This document shows, in pieces, positions 51,228-63,428 of a stretch of 64,000 nucleotides of DNA. The stretch comes from Manis javanica. Taxonomy: Eukaryota > Chordata > Mammalia > Pholidota > Manidae. Within the stretch, counting starts at the first letter, position 1. Every line of letters starts with the position of its first letter. The position numbers and the translations under genes are program-made. The DNA is taken from contig NC_133170.1 of the NCBI RefSeq assembly GCF_040802235.1, positions 8,075,001 to 8,139,000 of the forward strand, given 5' to 3'. The notes beneath the pieces were generated by a model. The model made no database searches and had not been told where the DNA came from. It saw only the letters and a program-made list of their open reading frames with translations.

Positions 51228-51680
51228 ACTGTATTTGAGTGCAGTCCTCTAGAGAAATGGAACCAAAGGGATGGGTATATATAATTTATATATAAAATAT
51301 ATATAAATGAGAGAGAGAGAAAGCGCCAGAGAGGGGGGGTGGTATTTTAAGGAATTATGAGATTGTGGAGACTTGTTAAGTACAAAATATGTAGATTGGA
51401 GACTGGAGGAGGAGGTGCAGTTTGAGCCCAAAGTCGGTCTGCTGGGGGAGCCCTTTCTTGGGGAGCATCAGGCTTTGATCCATGAAGGCCTTCAACTAAG
51501 GGCTGAGGTCCACTCACATTATAGAGGATAATCTGCTTTACCCTAAATCCACTGATTTAAATGTCCATCTCAACAAAATAACACCTTCACAGAAACATGC
51601 AGAAGAGTGTTTGACTAATACTTGGTCACTGTGGCCCAGCCAAATTGGAATATGGAATTCCTCATCCTAAATCCAATCCT
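51228..51680 (+). mobile_element. Common mammalian interspersed repeat, family not named
   Basis: It has the order CTCTAGAGAAATGGAACCAA, an AT-rich then GA-rich expansion (51272-51325), TTTTAAGGAATTATGAGATT, GAAGGCCTTCAACTAAGGGC, CCACTCACATTATAGAGGAT and ATCTGCTTTACCCTAAATCC. I recognise this as a recurring mammalian repeat but do not assert its class. Confidence 0.6.
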
Positions 51681-51829
51681 TGTCAACTTGTCAGCCACAC
51701 GTCTCCTTAAAACATACTTCATCTCCAAATAAAGACAGTAACAAGGTCATACATCTGCCCAACATGATACAGCTATCCTGCATCTGCCTGAAACTGTGCT
51801 ATAATATGGTACGTATACCATGTCTATAC

Positions 51830-52830
51830 AGCCGCACTTCTTGGCCCTGCAGTGCTGTGGCTGCCCGCTTTGGGTGTGTCTTCATATCAGCCCTTCTTCT
51901 GTCAACTGACTGTAGAGAATTCCCCCTGAGGCCACAGCGCAGGCTGAGAAGGAAGGTAATACAGGAAGGCATTTGGGCCACTTCCTCATGCAACTTACTG
52001 GTGCCTTTGGGGCCTGCTTGGGCCTGATCAGATATATACAACTTCCACTCGGTGATGGAGTTGCTGCTGTGCACTCCCAGCTTTACGGCACGGTGAGTCA
52101 GATGACCCCCAGTCCGAGGACAGTTCAGGTTGCACGGTAACTTGGTGGCCCACGGTTAAGTGTTCAGGGTCTACTAAAGCCCAGCAGCAGGCTTAAAGCT
52201 GTTTCTTATAAGCACAGTAGTTATCCACGGGGGATGGCAGGGATTTGCTCCCAAATCCCGAGAGCCTTTGCTGGGATTCACCAACAAGGGTTCCTGAGGG
52301 CCCCGAACAGAATCCCTGTCTGCTGCTGCTGCTTCATGCACACTGGATCTGCTGGGCCAGATGGTTCACGTGGCAGGGCAGCCTGAAGCCACACAGACCT
52401 TTCTCTTATTCTGGGCCCCAGTCAAAACCAGTAGCAATGTGGGTTATTCGCCAAATGGACCAAAGTATCACACTCAGATGAAGAATATATATGCCTCCCA
52501 AATCCAAAGAGACCCAGAGGGGTTATGTTTCTTTTTTGGTTGTAGGAGGGGGCAGATGCAACTATCCCTTCATTTTAGAAGGGGTATCTCAATGTGTCCT
52601 ACACCACTGGACCCCTAAAATTTCACTGAGATGAAGGTTGCTGCATTTTTGTTGGATGTATTTGCCACCTTCTGGTACACAAAAGTCTTACAAGTAGTTG
52701 CTATTTCTTGCTCACTAGGTCCAATCCCCATAACATCATCAATATAATGCCCAGCGTGGTATCTTGTAGGGAAAGGTGATCAGTAGAATATGGATAACAC
52801 AGGATGTAGCAGAGCAGGGCTTCAGTCCAG
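51830..52830 (-). mobile_element. ERV-L internal (pol) remnant, antisense
   Basis: Blocks such as TTTGCCACCTTCTGGTACAC, TATTTCTTGCTCACTAGGTC and AACATCATCAATATAATGCC, then GGGAAAGGTGATCAG, match the antisense pol region of ERV-L elements as I remember it. Open frames are broken throughout, so no protein is possible. It lies in the same orientation as FAR2. No flanking LTR of this element was found. Confidence 0.7.
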
Positions 52831-55526
52831 CCAGAGCCTAAGTTTGAGCTTCAGTGACCAGCCTGTGCTAAGGTGATTTTGGTAGAGAGACTGCCTACAT
52901 ATTTACTACAAACATCCGAGCTCACAGGTGTTACGCCTAAGAACAAACACAGTCTTGTAAGAAGTGGAATGCAGACACACCTTTTCAAATAAATAACTAA
53001 AGCTTTTAAACATTACTTTTTCTCTGTGTTTCTGCTTCTCCACACGGAAGGTTGAAACAAATGTTTACAAAATACACTGCAAATATACGTGCAGATAATA
53101 GAATAGCCCAATGATTAATAAATATACTGCATTGTTCTGACATGAAAGGGTTATATATCAAAATGTCCTAATTTCTTCTAAGATACAGTCTGCCACTCAT
53201 ATGGGTTGAAAGATTTACTCAGACTCACTCAAGCAGAAATAAAGTTGGAGATGTCTATTTCCTAGTCCATAGAACCTATATCTCAACCTTTTATTCAATC
53301 AAGGAAACTGCATGGAAACCAAATAGTTGGAATGTATGAAGATCTTTGAGAACAAGGCCCAATTAAAAGGAGATCGATTTAATATCATAAACTCAGTCCA
53401 CCAAAAAGACAATCAATTCATAGAATAACAATGAAAAATCACTACAAAATCATAGCACAGATTACTATTTGCACTGAAATATTATAATGGTTTAGATACA
53501 AAAACACATGGTTCTTCTGCAGATACATGAGTTACCAGATTTGTTACTGTCAATGATTAGACACAGTATGTACTAACTATACCCACCCCTAGATACGGCA
53601 CAGTATTAGTCCCTTTGTGCCCTGAGATTCCAGAAGTTTAGTCGTTGCCACATACCAACTAATTATTCTTGCACCAAGTGGGAAATTAATTTTTTTTAAA
53701 AGGTTAGTATGAAGGTTAGTTAAGTGTATGTAAATCAATATAATATAGTATGTTGGAAATCCTTATTTCCTAATGGAAGGCACCTGTGCCAGTAAATTGA
53801 CAGCCTCTCTGGAAACATCTGAAAAAGAGTAAATATACTATCTGGAATGATGCAGTTAGGCCTCCATGAAGGACTAAGTTCTGAATTAAGGCTCATCCTC
53901 ACCCTGTCAAAATTCTCTCCATGAGATGTTACTCCTCATCAGCACAACAAGAAGCCATAAACAATGAATTCTATTAAAAATCACCAAGCACTTTAGGCAT
54001 TTATATCTAAGAGAAGGTAGTTACAGATCTGAAAAAAGTACTTTGTATTCATATTAAGCTATAGGTAGTAACTACACAAAATGAGAAGAAAAACACAGGT
54101 TCTGTACATCGAAGTGCAGGCTGTTAGTCCACCAAAGCTGCATTCGAGACCTCCCATGCTTAGTGGTTTAATATTACTTTAAAAAGAAAAGTAATTCTGC
54201 TAGAGTTACTATGTTATTTATATGGATAGGAACTCTATTTTATAGTGCTAATTAATAAATATCCTATCAAATCACCTGTTCCACATGCTTTTCACAGTAT
54301 TAACCGGAATCATAACTGTAAAATACACTCTCCATAAAATATTATTCTGTGACAAGGATTGAATATTTTTCATATTATTAAGTCTACTGTTTCCTAGTGT
54401 AACCTCTTTCACCCTGTTCCAAATCTGAACCATTATTCAGAATTTATGGGCTAGTGCAATTTATTATGAACCTGTTTTATATCTAGGACAAACACTTAAG
54501 ATTACTTATCTATCAACGGTTTTTGATTTTCTTCTGATTTCTATATATCTCACCTTAAGCTATAAAACAGATGTGGGGCGAAGGAGAAGATACAAGACTT
54601 CCAGAGTGTGCAGGTTCAACTGTCTCCTAAGGGCCTGCCTCTCATTGGATGGAAGCCCATGTGCCATGATGGTAAAAGGCAAAACGTGGTGTAGATATAA
54701 TAGTATCTAAAGTATAATGTATATAATATAAAATAATATGCATTATACATATAACAATATGCAATATTAAGGTAACTACAGGAAGGAGTCGTTACTTCTT
54801 TAGGGAGTGAACAGTAAATCATTCATGCGCTGCAAAACTGGTTTTTAAGAAGACGTGATTGGAGATGCAGAAATTCAGGAGGTATTTGAAGTAGTGATGG
54901 TGGGAAAGCAAAGGTTTATGAGAAAGCCCACTTGGAGTGAAGTGCAAACTAGTGTGGCTGTAGAAGACAATTCCTAAAAAGAAGGTGAGGAATCCCAGCC
55001 TCGAAGAAGAGATGGCAACAGATTATGGAAACTTCAGTGCTTAGATAAAGAGGTAGGACTTCACTGGGACTGAAGAGTTGTGAGCAACAGAATGGTACTC
55101 TTTGGGAGGGGCTGAGAATGGAAGGAAAACACACATTTGGAGCCTGTTTCAATGATCCGGGCCAGAGGTTAGGAGTGAAACAACGAGAAAGGCAGTGGTG
55201 GTCTCACACTTTGGTGCAAATCAGATCCATTTGGGATGTTTCCCACCCCTTGTGCCATTCTGGTTCGGCAGATCTGGATGACGTTGTCCACTGATTGAAT
55301 ATATGTGAAAAACATTCATATAACGAGAGAGTACAAACACCTACATAGGGCAGAGGCGGATTTCAATTTTAGCCCCACTGTTGACTAGCCATACCCTTCG
55401 GGCAAGGGACTTAGACCCCCCCACATGCAGCCTGAGACACCTCATGAAGCCAGCCTGCTATACATTCGATTGGCAGGAAATCAAACTGCTATCTCTAGTA
55501 CCAATCCAGGAAGCAAAACAATAATT

Positions 55527-55900
55527 TCTGTAACAGTTGGCCCATAACAGCCAGGACTTCATTCACCATTGACGGCTTCCCTAATTTTTGTCCCACTACC
55601 AACTCAGTACCCACCAGGGAAAGCCAAATTGGTTATGTACCAGTAACCAATCACATGGGATGGCCTGCTTCTAGGGAGCTCTCCTGCAGCTCCTTCAGGC
55701 CAACAGCCCCCAATCAGGGCACCCCTAAAGTCTCCCCCTTTCCAACTGTAAAGCTTCCCCACTCTTCTGCCTGCATCTGAGTCTGTGCCGAAAGGCAAGT
55801 GATGGGGTCCAACTCCCTTGCACAGAATTAATAGCCTTTGCTTGTTACCATTTGGTTGGTCTTCATCTATTTCCATGCAACTATTATACTCCTGTGGGTC
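55527..55900 (+). mobile_element. Possible ERV LTR
   Basis: It resembles class I LTRs: a start TGTAACAGTTGGCCC, CCAATCACATGGGATGG, CTTCCCCACTCTTCTGCCTG, then CTGTGCCGAAAGGCAAGTG and an ATTAATAGCCTTTGCTTG U5-like end. Ends and target repeats are not clear. Confidence 0.45.
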
Positions 55901-56119
55901 AAATTACAGTATTTCCAGAATCTCTTGTCTGGCTTTAGTGCATCTCCGTATCCCTGGGTAAATTACCTGGGTGATGGAGGGCTTCTCTGAACCCAAGAGG
56001 CTGGAGCAGGAGAGAGACGGCCCCTGGACCGCTGCTTGTAAGCAATAAACGGGTTTTAAACTTTATTTCTCCCGTTAACTGATTTCGGTCTCAGCTAGGT
56101 ATTTTGCCTTGGGATTTCC

Positions 56120-56260
56120 TCTTCACGGAGTTGCAACTCATTTTACAGATATGGGAGTTTATAGAAATTAACTTTTAAATGGGGGTCACCTAAGTGGCAG
56201 AGCAAGGTTTTAAGATCTCCCTAATTGTAAACTTACTCCATTAACCATTATCTAAATGTA
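56120..56260 (-). repeat. MIR SINE, antisense
   Basis: Reverse MIR: ACTCATTTTACAGATATGGG, then GGTCACCTAAGTGGCAGAGC and AAGGTTTTAAGATCTCC. Confidence 0.65.
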
Positions 56261-56999
56261 GAAAAGACAAGAGACTCCCTCCACCGCCCTCTGTTAAACC
56301 TCATCTGAACTTCTGGAGTACTTCTGCGTCTCCTTAAAGGGAGGTGACCCCAAGTACAATGATACTGGTCTACAGACAGGCCTGCTGGTTTAGCAGAAAG
56401 ATTCAACTCAGATGCACTATGCAGTTTAAGGATCTATCTAGGGCTTTAATGGTAAGCCTAATTCTATATTTCTTTACTATGGATTGAATATATGAACAGG
56501 TTCAGACTCCAGTAGGTGGAGAGACTTGAGTTGTTTTGTGGGGAAATAGTTCTGACAGTGCTGTCACTGATTCCTGGGACCACAGAGCCCCTCATTTCTG
56601 TTGCACCCCAGTGCCTAAATTAGGGCATTGCACTTACTGAGTGTGGGCTTCTAGGTGCCTTTAAAAGCATTTAAAAGTAACATGCTTCTTCCGGATGCAG
56701 ACTTCTACCATGTGCACATTCACTGATTTAAAGTTCTGGGTCAACTTACCAGTTTAGTAGTGTTCAGAGGTCAAGCAGGAGAGTTGGTTCAGGATAAAAA
56801 AAAAAATCAAAGAGAAGAAGCTTTTTGTTTTAGTTCCTGTATTTTATTTGTCTTTTTGGGTTACCCAGCTCTAAAAGGAATAAAGGTGCCAAGGGAAAGG
56901 CCTGTAAGTCACACAGACTTTCCTCTCCAGCCCACAGAAGCCCGGAAATTTTGTGTCAAGACTGGTGTGAATCCTTCTGTGCCACAGGAAGTGCTGGGC

Positions 57000-57300
57000 A
57001 CTGAGAGGGAGATAAGAAAATATCCAGAGGCAGGCGCGTGCTGAGCGTTCAGACGGAGTGCTCCCAGGACCCACTCTGCCCCACCTGCCACCCTTCCGGT
57101 CCCTGAGTTCACCAACTGGAGAGATTTCTCGGCAGAGACTGGGGAGAGGGAGGGAGCGTGCTCGGCGCTCAGCGGCACCCGCCCCCACCACCCCTCTGCG
57201 GTTCTCCCGGGAGCATCCACTCCCTGGAGCAGCTGGGGTTCCTCCTCAGAAATGACAGCCAGGAAAGTGGGCAAGAAACACAAGGCCCGCTGCTGGGGAG
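57000..57300. promoter_or_regulatory. CpG-bearing GC-rich patch, possible alternative FAR2 promoter
   Basis: This is the most GC- and CpG-rich stretch upstream of the FAR2 start exon (about 57030-57230, with GGCGCGTGC, CTCGGCGCTCAGCGG and a CCCGCC-type box). It has no TATA box and no proven exon. Nothing but composition and position supports a promoter role. Confidence 0.2.
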
Positions 57301-60300
57301 GGCAACAGGGCAGCGGAGATGCTTGCTGTTCATTTTACATGTTGACACCGGAAGGAAAGGAAGGATTTTACCTTTCACATTTTTTTTTTGGGAAAAGGAG
57401 CTCAGAACATAACATCAAAGGAAACAGTGGGAACACTGTCAGGTGGCAGTGAGGTTTGCAAAAGCACCTCAGCATGTGAACATTAAAAAAGAAATACAGG
57501 GATTGTGCTGGAGAGACAAGAGGAGAGATGGGGAGAAGAAACTTTTTTTTCTCTACAGAGAAGAACATACACGCAAAAATAGAAACCACAATTTACAGAA
57601 TATCTAGATAAAACACACCTAAAGTTTACAGAAATTCCTCCTTCATTTTCTTGTAGAAGTATTTTTAGATTTCTGTGAAATAGAAAGTAAAAAGTCGCAG
57701 TAGAAACCAGAGGAATTTAAAAGAGGACTGGAGTACATTTTAGTACAGGTTTACATATACCCGTAAACATCCATACATTAGATTCGTATGTAACATATAT
57801 ATATGTGATGTACATACCTTAATAATTCTTTAGTGCAAATTCTGAAATGACACTTTCAAAGCTAGCCTTTAAATACACAATAAAATTCTTATAAATATAT
57901 GTTGTTAAAAGATAATATTGCTCTGCCTTCACTCATTTTACACTTCACTTTAGAGAAGGGAATTTATAGAAGCAAATTACAAGTCCTGCCCCTTCTCAAG
58001 GGAAGGGGACTATATAGGGTGTAGACCATTGAGGGTCTTCTTTGAATTCTGCCTATAATAGCAATATAAAGAAATAGGAAATTTATTGAAAGTAAACGAG
58101 GTAGCCACACAATGAACGGCTGAAAACTATCCATGGAAAAGATAGGAAGCCCGTTTGCATTTCCTAAGAGCTCGCAAAGATTTGTTCTTGTATCAGGAAG
58201 ACAAGTATTAATTGACCAGATTATCTAGTCAACATGCCACCACTAGATAAATCAACTCCTTATTTTTTTTTGAACACCGTGTCCCTTTCCTCAAAGTTAA
58301 AAATCCTACCTTTGGCTAAGTGGGGCAGAGCATCTTGAGTGGCAGCCCCATAAAGTCTACCCACTAGGGGGAGAGAGAGGTGCTGCCCCAAATGGGGGTT
58401 TTGGCCAATAGAAGGGGAGATACTGAAGGGCCAGACACAAGTGTCCAGCAAAGGCACCATGACCAAAGACACAACTTTCCAAGGAGTGAAGGCCTCTCTC
58501 TGTACCTACTCGCCCTTGGACTCCACGTCCCCTATGGTGAATGGCGCTGGCACGGCTTCCAGGTTTAGTCCAAGAGAAAAAAGCCCAAACATTAGTAAAT
58601 ATATATGGATTCTAGATTTATTTTCCTACCATTACTGGACTCCTCAGTGTACCTCTTGTGGCCACGAGCATCAGGACTTATTAGAGGAAGTGGCTCAGTG
58701 ACAGCCAATTTTCAAGTAAATGAATTGTGCATTTACTTTTACCGAGAGAGGCATGAAGATACATTTCCACAACACACAAAGCTGCTAAAACTGCATTCCC
58801 AGCAGGTGCTGTAGTGAAAATATGATGAGACTTTTCTACTTTGCACTTAAAAAATTCCAACCACTGCTTATTCCTTCATCCTGACTCGGGATCTTTGTTC
58901 TCCTTCTAGTCTATTAATCCTACCCAGCTTCTCCAGGAACATCAATCCTACTGCCTAAAAAGTAGAGGATATTGAGACAGAGAGAAGTCCCCAAAAAGAG
59001 GAGAGAGACAAATGCAAATGCGACCCAGGGCCAAATTCACGAATTAACTTTCAGCAGGAGTAGAGGCTCATACTAATTTGGTGTGAATACATGTAAGTGC
59101 ATGCGGATCTGTGGCTGGCAAAGGAGAAGAGGGGGCAGTTGACAGATTGTGCGATTTACGCATGAGACGGCGACCTGACAGAGTTCCTAGCTTCAGCTTT
59201 CCATTTTCTGAAATAGGAAGGGAAGTCAGGTGCTGGAAACAGCATGGGAAATCGTGGTTAGAGAGTTTGGGGTGGCCAGGTGGAGTGGAAGGGCTACGGT
59301 TGAGAATTGTGAGATGACCAGCAAAAGTACCGCTGAGAATGAGGGTTCTGCCCAAACTGGAGGCAATCAGTGCATCAGTCTGCACACGTGTGTAATTTTC
59401 CACGCTGTGCTTTGTGGACCACGCATTGGGGCAGAGAAGCTGCATATTAGAGTTCTTTCAGGATGTGGGTCCTGGCGGTAAAGCACGGAAGGTAGCTAGA
59501 GAACTGAGTGCATGATTTAAGAAAATGGTTTAGTAGAAGGATTAAAAATTATATAGTCTAGACTGGTTAGGGATGGAAATGAAGCCAGGATGGGGGAAAA
59601 AGACTGACAGACTGGGAGGAAATGGAGGGGGGCGCGTCAAGGGACTGAGAAACTCACTGAGGTCAAAGAGTAAGGGTAGTGATAACACTGAAGGCTCCCA
59701 CTTTGCAGTAACAGATTGCTTTTAGAGAGTAGGACCTGAAATTCAAGATTCCAGAGTTGAAGCCGCTCTGGGTGTCAACGTCCACAGTGTGGCCGTGGGA
59801 ATGGTTATCAATGGGGAGTTGACCTAAAGAATACTGGAATTGCAACACAGGCCAAGGGATGGGTTGGTTTGCTGGGTCATTTACACTGATGTAGCCAGAT
59901 TTGGAGAGAACAGGAAGGCGGTGACTCATGTGCTAAAGCTATGACACAATACAGAAGAATACCCAAGCTGCTGATGGGTGGCCGTGACACTAGACAGAAT
60001 GATAATCAGATGGCCCGGCCTACAGAAAAGGTGTCTGGGGGTACCATGTTTCATCCAGAAGAGAATGCTGAACAGCTTCCTGACCACGGGAAAGAGCAAA
60101 CTGTTTGAGACGGCTCCCCACAAGACACTGAAACTTCAGTTGAAACAAAGAGGTCAGAGGTGTAGAGGGCTTCCACCAACACGATGGGAAGGTCAGGAGG
60201 GAGGGACGCAGTAGGGAAAGAAGCCCGCAAGCAGGGAGGAAAGCACAAAGGAATGTGGAGACGAGTGTGATGGGGGTGAGGCGGGGGAGGAGCGGAAAGC

Positions 60301-60739
60301 ATGAGAACAGCCTGAAGCCGACTCAGGGTCAGGGCAGATCCCTGGAGCGCTGGAAGCTTGACGATGTGCCCGGGTGGAGGCCTTTGCTCCAGTTTTCAAG
60401 GAGAAAGTGAGATCATGTCTTTGGAGAAATCTTAGCCTAGAATTGCAACAATGACTTCAGTTCTGGAACCCTCACCTTGTATCGGAAACAGCATTTGTCT
60501 CTTCCCAGGAACAAACCACAAAATCCTTATTTCTTGGGTCTGGATTCTGAAACCCCTTAGGAGACTCTTAGCTCTTTTTCGGCATCATAAGCCATCATAT
60601 CACACCACCCCCTCTTGGAACCTTTGAAAACCTGGGTTCCCAAAGTTTCAGGGTGTGCATCCGACCGTGCCCAGTGTCCTCCCGGCTTCCAAGAGCTCTC
60701 TTCTGCTGCTGCATCTCTACACTATCTCTTGTATTTGAC

Positions 60740-60865
60740 TCCTTGATGGAGAGGGTTGTTTCTTTTTAATTTCTGTATCCCCAGCAATTTGATCTGTGCA
60801 TGGCACCTGAAAGGCACACACAATGTGTGTTCACAGTGTGTGAATGAGTGAAGAACACAAATAAA
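60740..60865 (+). mobile_element. L2 LINE 3' end
   Basis: It has GGAGAGGGTTGTTTC, CTGTATCCCCAGCAATTTGA, TGCATGGCACCTGAAAGGCA and GTGTGAATGAGTGAA, the usual L2 3' terminus pattern. Confidence 0.65.
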
Positions 60866-61199
60866 TCTACTTGTATCTACCCATCCTTTTCAATAGAGAG
60901 AAAAGCCGACTCTCTTTGTATCTGGGGCTCATCCCTCTTGTTAATTTGGATTCCATGTCCTACAGGCTTCTTTGCGAGCTGTGTGATTGGTTAACCCGAC
61001 CCTCTGTTGCATATCAATCTGCCCCATTCAAAACTATACTTCCTTACGGCTTTGGAAAAAATCTCTCACGAATTTCTCTATCCTGCCCAGACCTTACCCT
61101 GAGCTTCAGACCATAGTGCACCATTGCTTACTTGCGATTTCTACTTGGATATTGCAGACACCTTCACCTTAATTTTAAGATCTTTCCCCTAAAGACTGG

Positions 61200-61715
61200 T
61201 TCTTGTTCCAGTTTTTCCTGTATCCTTGAGTGAAATCACTGCCACCCTGTTGTACAAACCTGAATGCCAAAATTCACCTCTGACACTTCCTTCTCTCTCA
61301 CCTCCATATGTACCATTACTGAGTCCCAACAGCTGCCTTGTGAATTGTTCTCACTACCTGCTTTTCCACATCGATCACACCACATGATCTAAGCTACCAT
61401 AACATCCTGTCTGGATGTTGTGCCTACTAATAAGTTTTCCTCCATCCATTCTTACTTATGTCAATCCCCACTTCCAATCTTTTTGCCACACAGCAGCCAG
61501 ATCTCACTTGAAAAATGAAAACTGATATCCTTAAATATCCCCAAATATCATTACCTTCCATTGCTTTTAAAATGAAGGTTGAAATCTCCAAGGTGACCTC
61601 ACGCTGCCTCCCCAGCACATTGGAAGTGTGGTCTCCTGTGCTGGCTTTGCTCAGACATACCATCTTCTTTCATTTACCCAACACCCCAAACTCCTCCTAC
61701 CACAGGACATAGCGC
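61200..61715 (+). mobile_element. L2 LINE fragment
   Basis: It has L2 order: CTCCATCCATTC..CCACACAGCAGCCAGATC, then a CATTGCTTTTAAAATGAAGG segment and the CATCTTCTTTCATTTACCC part. No open frame survives. Confidence 0.65.
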
Positions 61716-61844
61716 ATGTCTAAGAGGCATCCCCAACTTAACATGCCTCCAGACAAGCTCCTGAGCCACCGCCCCTTACCAGTTCCTCTCAGCATCTTCC
61801 CCAGCTCAGTATATAAAAACTCATTCTTTGTGTTGCTCAGTGCA

Positions 61845-62870
61845 AAGATGTTAAGGCCATCCTTGACTCTTTTTCTTAAATTCTATATCTAGTCCTCAGC
61901 AAATCCCTTCAGCTCTGCCTACAAAGTATATCCAGGATCTGACCACTTCTCACCATCTTTCCTTGTACCAACTTGGTCCAAACCATTATCACAAGAGCCT
62001 CTCACTGGTTCCTGCTGCCCTCACTGTTGCTCTGTTAATAGTCTATTCTCCATATATTAGCTCAAGTGTCTATCACTTCTGTGCTCAAAGTTTCCAATGG
62101 TTGTCCTTCTCACATTAAAGAGACCAACCATTTGACCCCATTACCCTTCCTGATGGCGTCTACTCTTACTGCCCTGCCGTTCCCTGCCCTCCCACACTCA
62201 GACATGGTTCCTCCTGTTCCTAGAACCTGTCCAGGGGTGCTGTCCTCCAGGCCCCAGCTCTCATTCGGCCCCCTGCCCAGAGAGGCATTCCCCACTCGCA
62301 GCTGTATGACTTGCTGTCTCCCTTTCAAGTCTCAGCTCCAAGTTAGCTTGTCAGGGAGACCTCCCCCCAGCCATGTCCTACAGAATACCCATGCCATCTC
62401 TACACTCTGTACGCCCTAGTCAGCTCTCTTTATTTTTCTTTATGGCTCTTGCAGCTACGTGATATCATTTATGATTACTTGGTCATTTGTTTATAGTCCG
62501 CACGATGAATGTTGTTCCCTTTCCTGGAACATACTCCAGCCCATCTTTGTCTTATCAACTTCTAGTTACCCTTCAGAGGTCAGTTTATCACTTCTACTGA
62601 GACCCCTTCCCTGGCCTTCTATATTCGGTCTACTCGGTAATTCAAGGTCATTCCATGTACCTTTCTCCATCATACTTATCACAGCTATAAGTCACACTTC
62701 TCTGTATGATAATATTGATTAAAATTGCTGCCCCATTAGATTTTAGAGTCCATGAGGGCAGGAACACGAGTTGCTTTTGCTCAACACTGAATCCTGGGGA
62801 TTTGGTGCACAGCCCACCCTTGACAGGCTCTCAATAAAGACTTCTTGAATGAATGAATGGATCAAGGACC
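61845..62870 (+). mobile_element. L2 LINE, longer fragment with 3' end
   Basis: It runs through AGGATCTGACCACTTCTCAC, GTGCTCAAAGTTTCCAATGG, GGGAGACCTCCCCCCAGCC and GAGTCCATGAGGGCAGGAAC, to the L2 terminus TCTCAATAAAGACTTCTTGA followed by ATGAATGAATGG. It sits in tandem with another L2 piece (61200-61715). Confidence 0.8.
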
Positions 62871-63406
62871 AAATGGAGATGGTCTCTTTACAAAGTTTCT
62901 GACATCTTTACTCCGCTAACCAGTTTCTTTTGGTCGCTCAGAACTTTATTTTTCATTGTATTTTCTTTACATTGAGGAATGAAACGGTCAGCAGGAACAT
63001 CATGATTTAAGTGGGGTTGCTAGAAAAGTGACACCCACCTCAACCACCTGTGGAGCTAGCTGGTTTAAAAATCACATCCCCAACTGTCACAGTAAGTTTT
63101 TCATAGGGACTTATTAAAAGATATCGATACCTTCAGGAACCTCACACTTTATACTATCATGTTACTCCGTGATTGGAAGAATTAAACACGGATTACAACT
63201 CCAAAATACATCAATGGTCATACAACAGGTAAACCCTAAATGGAAGCTCAACACGCCATACTCAGTGGGGAAGATGGGTGTTAGAATACACTCTGTCATG
63301 GGTGGAAATGCTCTTAAAAACAACCACTGTTGACCTAATTACAAAGAATGTCAAAACTGAATAACTGCAAAAAGAAAAATGCTGAGTTCCTGAAAATGAA
63401 GAAGGT

Positions 63407-63428
63407 AAAAAAAAAAAAAAAAAAAAAA
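63407..63428. repeat. Poly-A run
   Basis: A 22-base run of A. No SINE or L1 body is recognised immediately before it. Confidence 0.9.

Noticed and set aside
51799..52618. Open frames at 51680-52618 as a possible retained retroviral gene
   Set aside because: The pol-like sequence is antisense and interrupted; the + strand frames do not correspond to the viral reading frame.
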